A stretch of DNA of 64,000 nucleotides, from NCBI GenBank assembly GCA_947683625.1, contig CANTUR010000039.1:6076001-6140000 (forward strand), read 5' to 3'. Of the stretch, positions 12,632-24,619 are shown one piece after another (position 1 is the stretch's first letter; each line of letters starts with the position of its first letter). The notes below the pieces were generated by a model that ran no database searches, had not been told where the DNA came from, and was given only the letters and a program-made list of their open reading frames with translations. The DNA is from Mallotus nudiflorus. Taxonomy: Eukaryota; Streptophyta; Magnoliopsida; Malpighiales; Euphorbiaceae. Both the position numbers and the translations under genes were made by a program.

Positions 12632-13204
12632 TATTGTTTTCATTGTATAATCTTCTATGCAACTAAAGCGAAGTCGTGAGAATTTGTACTCCGCAAAGAA
12701 TACAACATATGAGCTTTACTTTTAGACATTCTTAAAGCAATATCATATGTATCAGGATTAGAATTTCCATTATGTTGTCTTTGGTTTTCTTCAACAATAT
12801 GATACATTTCATATTGCTAAAGAAAAATTATAAGAGCTTTGCCATAATTTGCCTGTGGATTGTGAAATTGAATAGTGTCAAAACATAAACACTTGATTGG
12901 TCGTAAAGTTGACAGTAAAACAGCACACTTTTTTTGCTCAATAAATTCCCACTAAAAATGAATTCTTGCAATTGAATGTTAACTCGAATTATATGGTCAT
13001 TGATGTTGTCAGTATCAACTATTCTCATAGTTGCTAGCTCAATGTCTCATTCATTAGATTAGCCCTATGAGCTTGTTGTGCATATGAATGTATTCTTATT
13101 GAATATACCATTATTATATTTGATGAACAAGAAAGAACGAAAAGAAAGTAGATTATTATTGCATATGAATTTCTCTATATATAAGTGTTACAAACAAATT
13201 TGCT
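12632..13204. other. 3' flank of the P450 gene
   Basis: Holds the P450 3' UTR and then AT-rich spacer. No clear polyadenylation signal can be singled out and no other gene is supported; the 66-codon minus-strand frame at 12828-13028 has no known motif. Confidence 0.4.
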
Positions 13205-13683
13205 TGTATATTTTTTAATGATTAATATAATATTTAGATGAGTAAGTTTTTTTTTTATATGATTACTGAATAAGACTTGTGAAATTTTGAATTCTTTTAC
13301 ATTTTATTATTGTGATATGTTTTTTATAATATTTAGTTGAATAAGCTGTTTTTTATAATTAAATGATTATTGAATAACATTTGTTAAATTAGAAATTTTT
13401 TTACATCCCAAATTATTTTGATTTTATTTTTTTGAAAGGAGAAATTATTTATGTATAATATTTTTTACATGGTTTCTTATACTTATTTATAGATAAATCA
13501 TGCCATAATTTTTTTTTTTTTATGTTTACTCTACTTATAGAGTATATTTATTTTATGTAATTAATTTAATTATTTACAAAATATAGTTTATTTTCTAACA
13601 TAAAAATTCCTTAATTATATTGTTTAGTTAGGATGTCGTTTTTTATAGGACTAATATAAATAATGTTTGAAATATTAAAAAAA

Positions 13684-13923
13684 GATGGTAAATTGCATTT
13701 TTCCTTTTATGTTTTGTCGTATTATACTATTTCATTCCTAATATTTGAAAAAATACATATTTATCCTTGACATTTGCTTTTTTGTATGTTACTTCATCCT
13801 TACATAAGGATTAATGAGTGTTAAAAAAAAAAGCAAATGTTAGGAATGAAGGAGTATTTTTTCAAATGTAAAGGATGAAGTAGTGCAATACAATAAAATA
13901 TAAGGAGAAAAATGTAATTTATC
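13684..13923. mobile_element. Foldback MITE, 240 bp
   Basis: The two halves are imperfect inverted repeats of each other: the left starts gatggtaaattgcatttttc and the right end, reverse-complemented, starts gataaattacatttttctc. Similarity continues through the 'tatttgaaaaaatac' and 'acatttgcttttttt' segments to a centre near 13805. It sits between A-runs of 7 and 8 bases that could be the target duplication (Mutator-like MITEs duplicate about 9 bp). The paralogous block at about 15668 has only an A-run here, which is an empty site. Confidence 0.75.
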
Positions 13924-14289
13924 AAAAAAAATTGATATAGATGTATGTATTATAAAAAATCATTCAATGAAAATTAAAATATGCTATAGAAATGGTAATA
14001 TGTAAATAATGAGAGATATATATTAGAAATTATTTTTAATAAATATGAAAAATTAACTACATATTATTTTCTATTTAGCAACTCTATTCATTGTAAAGTT
14101 TAAATAATTTGTATCATTGAGTTATTATTATTATTATTTTTGGTACCATTGAGTATTTATAAAACTTTATTTGATACTTGTGATTCATTAGGAATTTTTA
14201 TTTTGACATTGGCTATTTTTCAATAAATATTTTTAATTTTTAAGAGGGAACAATAATTTTTAAAATTTCGTAGAATTTAAAAGTTTTTG

Positions 14290-14640
14290 CGTTAGATCAT
14301 CATACTTTTTTTAAAGTGAATATGTTCTAGTTAATCTCTCTATTTTTTTTGGCCTAGAATTAATAAATAAAAATGTAAATAGGTGATAAAAATTTATGAA
14401 AGAAGACAAAAACGTCATTTCCCGAAGTACCAAGAAATACCACTACATATTTTGCATGCATATGTCGTGGGTAGGGGAGAGTATGGATGGGTTCGGGTCG
14501 GATCGGGTTTCAGTTTTTCAAAAAATGAGACCCCTACTCTTGGGCATCCGATCCACCACAACACAACACTGAATAGAGCCTTTAGGTATGACCAATTTGA
14601 AAATTTATCAACTACACTTTTTTTTTTTTCCTTTAGTTAT
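14290..14640. other. Segment present only in copy 1 of the duplication
   Basis: No counterpart is seen between 15975 and 15985 of copy 2. It contains a G-rich stretch (gggttcgggtcggatcgggt, 14490-14509) in otherwise AT-rich DNA. It could be an inserted transposon fragment or sequence lost from copy 2; no terminal repeats were recognised. Confidence 0.4.
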
Positions 14641-15264
14641 AACCTTTAATACTCTTTTTTTTTTCCTTAAAAAAAAAACATTTATTTTGCTTATAAGTTA
14701 TTCAAATACAATTAAATTTATTTTAACTTCCATACAAAGCAAAATTAGTTACTTCTTAATTTAAAAATGTTGGCAAATATTTAATTAATTTTTATAATTT
14801 CAAAAAAAATATTATTTTTAAGTATAACTACTACTACTTAATAAAGTCTCAACTAATGTAAAGTGGAAATGGATATGCTTAACCTGATATTTATTGATCA
14901 CACCAAATTTTATTCTATTTCAATCCATCTTTTTAATACTTTTCCATCAATTTGTCTTCACTTTTTTTATTCTTCCTATTTTTCTTCTTGTTAATTCTTG
15001 TTCTTGTAACAATTTTTTTTTTTTCTGAAAATACACATTCGTCTTCAAAATATTGTAATTTATCGCAGACCTTTATATAAAATATCAGCAGACTTTTTTT
15101 TTTAAATAAAATATCATAATTAAACTTCAAAATATTGTCTTTTTTTTTTTTTATAAAAAAATATCACGAATGAGTATGTTTTTATGAGAATATCACGATA
15201 AATTTAATTTATTGACAAATCAAATTACGCCGGGTCAACTGTTAGTTTTGATGTGCTTTTTTTT

Positions 15265-16545
15265 TTTTTATATTTTCTTTATGAGTAATACAATATTTAG
15301 TTGAATATGTTGTTTTTATATATTTAAATGATTATTGAATAATATTTGTTAAATTAGATTTTTTTTTGCGTGTAAAATTATTTTAATTTTATTTTTTTAA
15401 AAAGAAAAATTATTTATATATAATTTTTTAAAATGGTTTTTTTATACTTAATCACAGAGAAATCATGCCATAACTTCATTTATTATTATTATTTTTTTTA
15501 TGTCTACTCTACTTTTAGAGCTATATTTATTTACGTAATTAATTTAATTATTTACAAAATATAGTTTATTTAAATTTTCCTTAATTATTTGTTTAGTTGG
15601 GATGTCATTTTTGATATGGTCAATAAAACAATTATACAATAGAACTATATCTAATGTTTGAAATATTAAAAAAAAAAAAATTGAAATGGTAATATGTAAA
15701 TAATGAGAAATGTATATTGGAAAATATTTTTTTATAAATATGAAAAAAATAACCGCTTATTATTTTATATTTTGCAATTATATTTATTGCAAAGTTCAAA
15801 TAATTTGTATCATTGAGTTTTTTTTTAATAATTGTACCATTAGGTATTAATAAAAGTTTATTTGATACTTGTTATTCATTGGGATTTTTTTTTTGACATT
15901 GGCTCTTTTCCAATAAATATTTTTAATTTCTAATTTTTAGGAGGGAACAATAATTTATAAATTTTAGTAAAATTTACTCCTTTTTTTTTTCCTTAAAAAA
16001 AATTTATTTTAATTATAAGTTATTCCAAACAATTAAATTTATTTTAACTTCTGTACAAACTAAAAATGTTTGATAAAATACATAATTGTTATCTTAAAGC
16101 ATACTGCTACTACTATTACTTGATAAAATTTTGACTAAAGTAATATGAAAATAGACCCATTTAACCTGATATTTATTGATCAGACCAAATTTTATTGTAT
16201 TTCAATAATTCTTTTCCATAAATTTATCTTCACCTTTTATGTTCTTCATATTCTTTTTATTGTTAAGATTCGTTCTCATAATGATAATAACTGCTCTTTG
16301 TATTTTTATGTTTTTTCTGAAAATTCACATTCGTTTTTAAAATATCATAATTTAATTTCAAAATTTCGTAATTTTTTCTAGTAAAAGATCGCAATTAAAC
16401 TTTAAAATATCGTCTTTTTTTTTTTTTTTTTTTTAATATCATGAATGGGTATTTTTTTCATGAGAATATGATGATAAATTTAATTTATTAACAAATCAAA
16501 TTACATCAAGCTAGTTGATAACTTTGACATGCTAGCTTATTCAGC
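15265..16545 (+). repeat. AT-rich non-coding block, copy 2 of a direct duplication
   Basis: Second, shorter copy of 13205-15264, diverged by many substitutions and small indels. It lacks the MITE and the 14290-14640 segment. It ends near 'tttgacatgctagc' where copy 1 has 'tttgatgtgctttt'. The small open frame at 16145-16381 is not conserved in copy 1 and is not taken as a gene. Confidence 0.7.
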
Positions 16546-17104
16546 TTTTGTATATATATAATTGCTATGCATATGCTGTTATTACTAATAATTCTCTAAC
16601 TTTTAATCTATGAATGTTAAAAAGATGTGGCAAAAATATAAAAGCAGTACTAATTAGATACCTAAGATATGACTTAACTGAGTCCTAATTCTTCATATTA
16701 ATTGAGGTCGACTCTACGAATTTCTTTTATAACCGACATCTTGAAGTTCTATAGAGTCAATAAATAACTTTGTACCACCTTCCTCTGACTGAGTTTAGAT
16801 TTATTTCTACATTTTTTTATCCTATTTATTCTAAAATTACCAATACTCATGAATAGGTTCATAAGTTAAAACATCTTAATTTATTTTTCCTCAACAAATA
16901 AATAACTGGGCAAGAAAATATAAACAAATAGATTCGGAATATGTTCTTAATATATAAAAGAAAAATACAGAAAATTGGCAGCCATCTAAATATAGCTAGA
17001 AATTAAGAGTTTAAAAAGAAACCAATGTAAATTTGTATATAATTCGAAAAAAAAATTAAACAGAAATGAGTTTTGAATTTCTTTCTTTTTTTTTTTTTAA
17101 ATGT
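16546..17104. other. Spacer between the duplicated block and the nested retroelement cluster
   Basis: AT-rich DNA without a supported gene. It ends in a poly-T run (17085-17098) where recognisable Athila coding sequence begins. Confidence 0.4.
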
Positions 17105-17619
17105 TTAACTAGATTGTTGATTGATCCTTCCTAGGTATGTATATATGGACTGCTTCTTATTAAGTGCAATATTTGCATTGAGATAATGATTGGACATTGC
17201 TACCTCTTGATCAATGTCATCCTCTTTCATATTATGAACCAAACATGCTTCGAGCGGGGTCTTTGGTGAATCACTTTTCAAAAACTCCTTGTACACCGCT
17301 CTCAATCATATCCACTTTAAAGCACAACCCCATTGTTGTAGTTTGTATTGCCATTTTAAAGACGTCAAACTCCACTTTGTTGTCTCTTATTTCAAGTAAG
17401 ATTTTTCCTCATTTGATGTTTATGATCACATTGGCTGTTGCTAGGAAAGAATGCCACAAAATGATTGGAATTTGAAGGTCTTTCTCCATCTCTAAAATAA
17501 TGAAATCTCTTGGCATATAGTAATTTTCAACTTTAACGGGCACATGTTCTAAAATTCCATTAGGATAAATGATGAATATATCCACTAGTTGTAGTGATAC
17601 CATTGTTGGTTGTGGATCA
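17105..17619 (-). pseudogene. C-terminal half of the Athila-type retropepsin and linker (element D)
   Basis: The minus strand reads DPQPTMVSLQLVD, then a VPVKVENYYMPRDF segment and an IPIILWHSFLATANVIINI segment, close to the Athila protease consensus (TxxSLQLADRS, PVKVDxFxxPxDF, PIILGRPFLATG). A linker follows (EACLVHNM...) of the kind that precedes reverse transcriptase. In a living element this aspartic protease would cleave Gag-Pol. The catalytic D-L-G-A half is not here; it lies 42 kb to the right, at 59690-59880. Confidence 0.8.
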
Positions 17620-18195
17620 TGTTAACGCAAAATTGTAAGCACACAGTATCACTAAGTAGTATAAAAAATATTGTTCCCACGGAGACTTGTTCTCACTTAT
17701 CAACCTAATTCTTAATTATCTAAGGCTTGTGAGTAAGGAATTATTGAATGAAATTTAAATAGCAAATAAATGAATTTATAGAATAAAAATAATTTTCAAA
17801 TCTAAAAAATAAACAATCATAAAAACTTGTTAGGAATTAAATCATCTTACAATTACTAAGCTACCTAATGCATATCCCAAGTTTTTCTAAAACGTCAATC
17901 AATCTTTCTTAAGTATCAATTAATTTAAATTTGCAATTATTGATCAAGGCAATAAAGATCCAATTCTCATTAAAATCCAAACACCTAGATATCAAAATCA
18001 TAAATTATGAAGCACAACCCATTGGGAATTTAATCAACTCAATTTATCTCTAATTTTGAGTTAAGTCAAACTTATGTTTATAGGTCTATTGGAATTACCA
18101 TCTCTAAATGCATAATCCCAATTGAAATCATGTTATTGGTGGCCAAACAATAACAAGCATTAATATTAATAAACACAATGTGCAACGATTAATGA

Positions 18196-19470
18196 TTTAA
18201 GCCATTTACATGATTAAGGCTAAATCTAACCTTGTTTTGATTTTAATAATACAATAATTTTGAAGTATTAATGATGGTTGTTGCAATATATGTTTGTTCA
18301 AGTGACACTGGGTCATAGTCATGGTCATGACCAGGACTTAGTTTTAATGAAGCCAAGCCTTTAAGTCCCTTTGCTGAGAAGTCTGGTAGCCTTTATAGTT
18401 CTAGTCATGATTATGATCAAATGGTGACAAGTTCATAAGGATAATCACGAGTGACTCACGAGCATGATCAAGGTGCTTAAATTGACCAAAAGCTCCAGTA
18501 GTGCTTACGGTCCATAGTCATGACCATGATCACTATCATAAAGAAGCATAATGACCATGACTCAAGCCTTTTCAATAAGCAAAGAAGACAATAGCCCTCA
18601 TGAGCCTAAGCATGATCGTGATGATGCTCATCATTGAGCTTATGATCTATGCCTCATGAGCACAAGAACTAAAGTTAATTGAATATCAGAGTGGTAGGAG
18701 TGCTCACGATCCTGGTCATGACCATGACTAGACTATGATAAGCTAGGTGGCACTTGCACAATGGTTAGTTCAATGTCTTAATGACTAGATTCTTAAGAGT
18801 CACTACCGTGACCTATGCAATCATGAACCTAGCTAGTGAAATTCCTATAAAAAGTTGGAAGAACATTTAATAAAGGAAGATAAAGCTGGGAACGAATTCA
18901 ATGGCCTCCAATAACCATATTTTGATGCCTTCATTATATATACATCTCATTAAACCTCATTTAAAAGGTTAGATGTGTTGGTGAACTAATTCTTTCTCAG
19001 CATTCAATTCTCTTAAGCTTTAAACTTAAATTCTTTGTATTCAATAAGTTTTGAGTATAGTTTTGTGTGCTAGATTAGGTTCTTCTTCTACTTCTTGTAT
19101 TTCTTAGGTTTAAGAAAGGGAAGTGAAGAACTAGTGCTAGGTAGATTTGGTTTAAGTATTGGCCACTAAAACACTTAGGATTTGGTTTTAGAGTGAGCCA
19201 AAAAAACTATATAAGGTTAAAGAGTGAGCCTTAAACTCTTGTAAACATAATTTCAAAGTAATAGAATGGTGTGGGTGTTTAAAATACTAACTTAGGGATA
19301 AGTTACATAGAGATGTAGATTCAATTCTTGAATCAAACTCCTTAAATCTTAAGTTCTTGATTTTATTCTTAACTCTTTTCTACATTTCTTTTAATCCTTA
19401 ATTAATCCCTAGTTAATCTTTAATTTTTCATGAATTTTCTAACTGCCCTATGAACTCTAAGGCCTTTTCA
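18196..19470 (+). repeat. 5' LTR of copia 1
   Basis: 1,275 bp. Starts TTTAAGCC where the 3' copy has TGTTAGCC, so the canonical TG is mutated. Ends ...CTTTTCA two bases before the primer site. Between about 18310 and 18850 it carries a cluster of short palindromic motifs of the GTCATGAC type. Confidence 0.85.
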
Positions 19471-19472
19471 AT

Positions 19473-19484
19473 TGGTTTCAGAGC
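19473..19484 (+). other. Primer binding site (tRNA-iMet type) of copia 1
   Basis: TGGTTTCAGAGC, one mismatch from TGGTATCAGAGC, two bases after the LTR end. Confidence 0.85.
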
Positions 19485-19521
19485 TAAACTTCTTGATACT
19501 TAATTGCAAGAAGGTTAGATA

Positions 19522-20567
19522 ATGGGTAGCGAAGGTATGAACTTTTCTTCTTTGAGACCCTTCATTGATGAGAGTGATTATCCTTATTGAAAATTTTAAA
19601 TGGAGCTCTCTATCTTGATAGTGATCCAATTAGGTTATAGGAAGTAGTGCTTAAAGTTGGGAGCCTTTTAAAGCCACAATAGACAATGTTTCACATTGAT
19701 AGATCCTAATGGACTTAAGATCAAAATGAGGCTAACTATAAGAATAAGAAGGAAATGACCATTTTTCCTACTTCCATGTCTAGAGAAAAAGGAGGCAAGG
19801 TCCAACATTGCTTATTCGCCAAAAAAAATTAGAAGACTCTTGAAAATCAATATGAAGGCAACGTTCAAGTAAGGAGTAAGAAGGTTCAACTACATGTGTA
19901 TGAATATGACCTTTTCAAAATAAAGCCTCAAGAATCCATAACCAAAATGACAAATAGACTTAATGCTCTTCTCACCACCTTAAAGAAAGTTGGAAAACAC
20001 TATTCCAAGGAAGAAATTAAAACAAAGATTCTTAGAATCCTCCCAAAAAGGATTGAGAATGTAGAGTGACTTCAATTGAAGAAGCTTATAACTTGTCAAA
20101 GCTTTCAATCGATATACTCATTAGCAAGCTATTGACACATGAGCTCATACTGAAGTAAAAGGAAGATGAAAAGGAAGAAAAAGAAGAAAAAAAAGAAAGG
20201 CATTGGTTTGAAGGCTTTACAAGAAGATAGTGAAGAGGAGAGCCTTAAAGATTCTAGTAATGAAAATGGTGATATAACCATGCTTACAAGGAACTTTAAG
20301 AAATTATTAAGAAGAAAGAAATCCTCAAGGACTTTAGATTACAAGAAGAGAGATGGGAAAAAGAACAAAGAGGTGACTTGCTATGAATGCAAAAAGGTCA
20401 GGCATATTAGAAGTGAGTGCCTAAGGTTGAAGTTCAAGAACAAGAGAGGAAAGGACAAGAAAAAGGCATTCAAAGCTTCATGGGATGACTTCTCTGAATT
20501 GAAAAAGGAAGAGGAACAATAAGAAGTTGCTAATCTTTGCTTCATGGCTGTGAGGACAATAATGAGG
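19522..20567 (+). pseudogene. gag of copia 1, broken
   Basis: Starts at ATG 19522 (MGSEGMNFSSLRPF...), where Sirevirus gag is expected shortly after the primer site. Stops occur within the first 40 codons. The last 118-codon open part (20166-20522) is Lys/Glu-rich and carries the CCHC zinc knuckle CYECKKVRHIRSEC at about 20381-20422, which binds RNA in the particle. The following ANLCFMA... segment is typical of the gag-protease junction, and the reading stops at 20567 where an LTR-like block begins. Confidence 0.8.
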
Positions 20568-21612
20568 TGTTGTGCGTAATTTATGACATGTTTTTGAGTT
20601 GAATTTTAATGAATCTTAAATAAATAATTAATTATATTTAGGTAGAAATTAGGTTTATTTAGGGTTAATTTTAGTTTATAGCTTGATTTAAATCAATTTA
20701 GGAGTTTTTATTAAATATTAATAAGTATTTCCCTTTTTGTAGGCAAATCTAGAGAGGAATTCCTAACTGGTGGGACGTGGGTTACGTCACGACATGCTTA
20801 TGCCCATGTCCTATTCTGGAAGTTGAAATAATGCAACATGGCTTGCGACATGACATAATAGAAGCCATGTCTTATTTTATATAAATTGAAGAATCATGAG
20901 AAGGTCAGTATGGGATGGAACATGCCATAATGGAAGCCATGCTAGAAATTAAAGGACGTGACACGGTCTATGTCATCTCATGCTTAAAACCATGTCAAGT
21001 AAAGAAAACTTCCTTTTTAAGAATTCAAGTGCAAGTAGGTTTTCCATCAAAATTTTCCTATAAAAGGGGATACAAAAGAGCCATTGAAGGGGGGAATGCC
21101 ACTGCCACGGGAGGTGAAGTGTGGAATTGAAGAGGTTAATGAGGATTAAAGATTAAAGCATGCTTTCAATGAGTTTTATCTTTCCTTCTTTTTATTTTCT
21201 TATGAATAGCTAACTTTATTATAGTTTGGTTTTAGAGTAGCTAGTTAATACTTATTGGGATTTTTATTTCCTATTAATGATTTGATTTTTAATCAATTTT
21301 ATGAGTTGTTCTTAATGTCTTGTATTCAATTAAGGGCCTAATTATTTGCATGTATGTGGATAGATTAGAGACAATGAAAGTTACATGATTTATTAGCTCA
21401 TAGACTTGTAAAACTTAGGAACCTTGATCATGAAAGTAGATGAATCCTTCAGGGATCATTAAATTACTAAAAAACTTAATGAGCCTTAATTAATCGACGT
21501 GACCATAAAACTAGGCTGTAATTAACTTTGGTATTCTTAGATGATCTGAAAAGAGACTCTAGGTAATTTGAGTAGTTTACCCTTGATTGTGATTAATGAA
21601 ATATATTAACTT
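20568..21612 (+). repeat. Athila-type LTR-like block inside copia 1
   Basis: Starts TGTTGTGCG and resembles, over several hundred bases, the 5' LTR of element D read on the minus strand from 63858 (shared 'agttgaattttaatgaat', 'ggtagaaattaggttta', 'cctataaaaggggat', 'ttttatgagttgttctta'). It replaces the copia protease and the first part of integrase: gag stops at 20567 and integrase resumes at about 21619. No matching 5-bp duplication was found, so the insertion was accompanied by a deletion, or the ends are misplaced. Confidence 0.6.
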
Positions 21613-23890
21613 GATTCTGTAATTCAAAAAGTGATCATGGAACTAAATTTGAAAATGATTTTTTTAAAAATTTTTATGATGAAAATATAATTTTTCATAA
21701 TTATTCCTCGCCTTGATCTCCATAACAAAATGGAGTTATAGAGAGGAAGAATAGAACTTTGGTAAAGATGGCTAAAACTATGCTCCATGAATATAGTTTG
21801 CCACTATAATTTTGGGTGGAAGCTGTCAATACTGCTTGCTATATTGCTAATAGAGTGTTTAAAAGACCTATTTTGAATAAAAAATTTTATTAGCTTTGGA
21901 ATAATAGAAATTCTAAGATCTCATATCTAAGGGTATTCAGGTGCAAATGCTTTATATTAAATAGTAAGGACAACCTTAAGAAATTTGATTATAAAGCCGA
22001 TAAAGGAATTTTCCTAGGCTATTCCACTATAAGCAAGACATATAGAGCTTTTAATAAAAGAACCTTAGTAGTAGAAGAGTTTATGCATGTTATGTTAAAT
22101 GAGCTAGTCTAACCCATTTAATCTAAGAAAGGATCTCTCTTATGTTGATGATTTTGTAGATGAGTTCTTAGATATGAACCTTTAAGAAAATGATGTCAAA
22201 AAGCCATTAAAACTAGAAACTCCAAACAAGGAGGGGCAAGAAGAAATTCCTTATCTTACATTAATAGAAGAGCTTCCTAGAGATTGGCAATTCAAGAAGG
22301 ATCATCCCAAAGACCTCAACATTAATGACACTTCAAAGGGGGTAACCACTAGATCTCATTTTAAGTCTAATGTTAATTTGGCCTTCATCTCTCAAATTGA
22401 ACCCAAACATGTTGATGATGCTTTCAATGATGAGTTTTGGGTGCTTGCTATGCAAAAAAGGCTTAATAAATTTGAGAGAAATAAAGTATGGAATCTAGTT
22501 CTTAGGCGCAAACATCATCCTATTATAGGTGCCAAATGGGTGTTTAGAAATAAGATGAATGAACAAGACATCATAACTAAGAACAAAGCTAGATTAGTAG
22601 CTAAATATTATAATCCAGAAAAAGGCATTGATTATGATGAAACCTTTACCCTTGTTGCAAGGTTAGAAGCTACTAGGATGTTACTTAAATTTACATCTTT
22701 CATGAATTTTAAAATTTACTAAATGAATATGAAAAGTGCTTTTTCTAAATGGTTTTATTCAAGAGGAGGTCTATATTGAAAAACCTCTAGGTTTTGAAAG
22801 TTCTGAGTTTCCTATAATGTTTTCAAGCTTTTAAAAGCCTTATATGTATTGAAAAAGGCTCCTAAAGCTTGGTATGAAAGGTTGTGCAACTTTCTTTTAG
22901 AGAAAGGATTCACTAAAGGCAAAGTTGACGCAACTTTGTTCATAAAAAAAAAAAAAATCTAAGAGTGATTTGTTGATTGTGCAAATATATGTTGACATAA
23001 TATTTGGTGCTACTAATCGTTCTTTATGTAAGGATTTTGTTAAAGCTCATGCAAGATGAGTTTGAAATGAGCTTGATGGGCAAGCTTAAGTTCTTTTTTG
23101 TCTTCAAATCAAGGAGAAGAGGGAATCTTCATCAACTAAGCCAAGTACACTAGAGACATCCTCAAGAAGTTTCATATGGATAAAGTTAAAGCTAGTAAGA
23201 CTCCAATGAGCAGAACCACCGTAACAAGGAAAGTGGAAAGCCAGCTGATGAAAAGTGCTTTCGAGGTATGATTAGATCTCTTCTTTAATTTACTGCTAGT
23301 AGACCCGATATTATGTTTGTAACTTGATTATGTGCTAGATTTCAATCTCATCCTATGGAATCATACTTAAATATTGTTAAGAGAATTTTTAAGTATCTCA
23401 TAGGAACTATAAACCTAGGTCTTTGGTACCCTAAAAGTGATTCTTTTAGCTTAGTTTGCTACTTGGATGTGGACTTTATTAGTAGCTTAATAGATAGAGA
23501 AAGAACTTTTGGAACTTGTCAATTCTTAGGACAATGCTTAGTTCTTGCTTTAATAAAAAATAATTTTTGGTTGCCTTGTCCATGACTGAAGCTTAGTGTG
23601 TGGCAACTAGTTATTGTTGGTCACAAGACAACTCAAGGATTTTGGCATTGAGATTGATCACATCCTATTAAATGTGACAATACAAGTGTTATTAACCTTA
23701 GTAAGAACCCTATTCAACACTTTAGAACAAAGGACATAGACATTAAACATCACTTTTTCTTAGATCATGCTCAATTAGGACACATTTCATTAGAATTTAT
23801 GGACATAAACCATCAACTAGCAGATATGTTCACCAAACCCCTTAGTGAGGATAAACACAATTTTATTTTTAAATGAACCTAAAATGCTTG
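21613..23890 (+). pseudogene. pol remnant of copia 1 (integrase, reverse transcriptase, RNase H)
   Basis: Integrase resumes in its catalytic core at 21622 (SDHGTKFEND, the second Asp region), through QNGVIERKNRTL with the catalytic Glu, to the C-terminal YLRVFRCKCFI and KGIFLGYS. Reverse transcriptase starts in the open frame 22378-22722 (HHPIIGAKWVFRNKMNE; KARLVAK; GIDYDETF) and continues in shifted frames. The YVDD region near 22990 is broken by a frameshift. RNase H is traceable from about 23280 to 23877 (SRPDIMF, CDNTSVINLSKNPI, HHFFLDH, LADMFTKPL). Together these would copy RNA to DNA and insert it; here multiple stops make it inactive. Confidence 0.85.
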
Positions 23891-24464
23891 ATGAATCTAT
23901 CTTGAAATGATGTGCTCTATCGCTTATTTACAGAATTTATTGCTTAAATATATATCTATATTGCATTGATTGTCTATTTTTTTTAAGTATAGTCATTAAT
24001 AAATTAATAAAATAAGTTTATTTGATTTATTAATGAAAATTGCTTATAAAAATACGTCTAAGACCATTGTTACCATTTGCATGCTTTAAATAAACTTTAT
24101 TGTTCATTAAAAATGTTATTTTTTAAGAATTATTTAATTTACTTAAAAATTTACTTGAGAAGGTTATAATTGTACTCATTTTAAATTGATTTTGGATTCA
24201 ATTATAAATTTTTTGAAAGTTCAGAGGTCAAAATGCAATTTAGTCACAACCATTACTAGTGACGGTTCAGATTATGACCATGATTGTGCATATCATAATC
24301 ATAACTAGTTATTCACGACTGTGAGCATGGTCTTGGCAAACTTAGGAAACTGAATTTTTGTCATAAATGGTCATGTCCTTTCAAATCAAGAATGGTTTTT
24401 AAGACAATTATGACTCATAAAACCATATTTAACATGATTTTTGGTATTTTATAATCTATTTAAA

Positions 24465-24474
<10 letters not shown>

Positions 24475-24497
<23 letters not shown>
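24475..24497 (+). repeat. (CA)n microsatellite
   Basis: About 11 CA units between the RNase H end and the env-like region of copia 1. Confidence 0.9.
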
Positions 24498-24500
<3 letters not shown>

Positions 24501-24619
24501 TCTCTACACTTTTCATCCTTCCTTCTCATTCTTATCTCTATTCAAATTTCTCTCAACTCTCCTTCTTCTCCCAACTCCTTCAGTCTTTACTCTTTTTGTC
24601 TTTACACTTTCCATCCATT

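Larger units (their letters stand above)
13205..15264 (+). repeat. AT-rich non-coding block, copy 1 of a direct duplication
   Basis: Matches 15265-16545 in the same order and orientation. Shared landmarks are 'atatttagttgaata' (13330 and 15292), 'aaatcatgccataa' (13496 and 15461), 'acattggct' (14206 and 15896) and 'cctgatatttattgatca' (14884 and 16168). Copy 1 has two blocks that copy 2 lacks: the foldback MITE (13684-13923, with about 60 bases after it) and the segment at 14290-14640. No protein is encoded. The underlying element could be a non-autonomous transposon or simply duplicated intergenic DNA. Confidence 0.7.
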
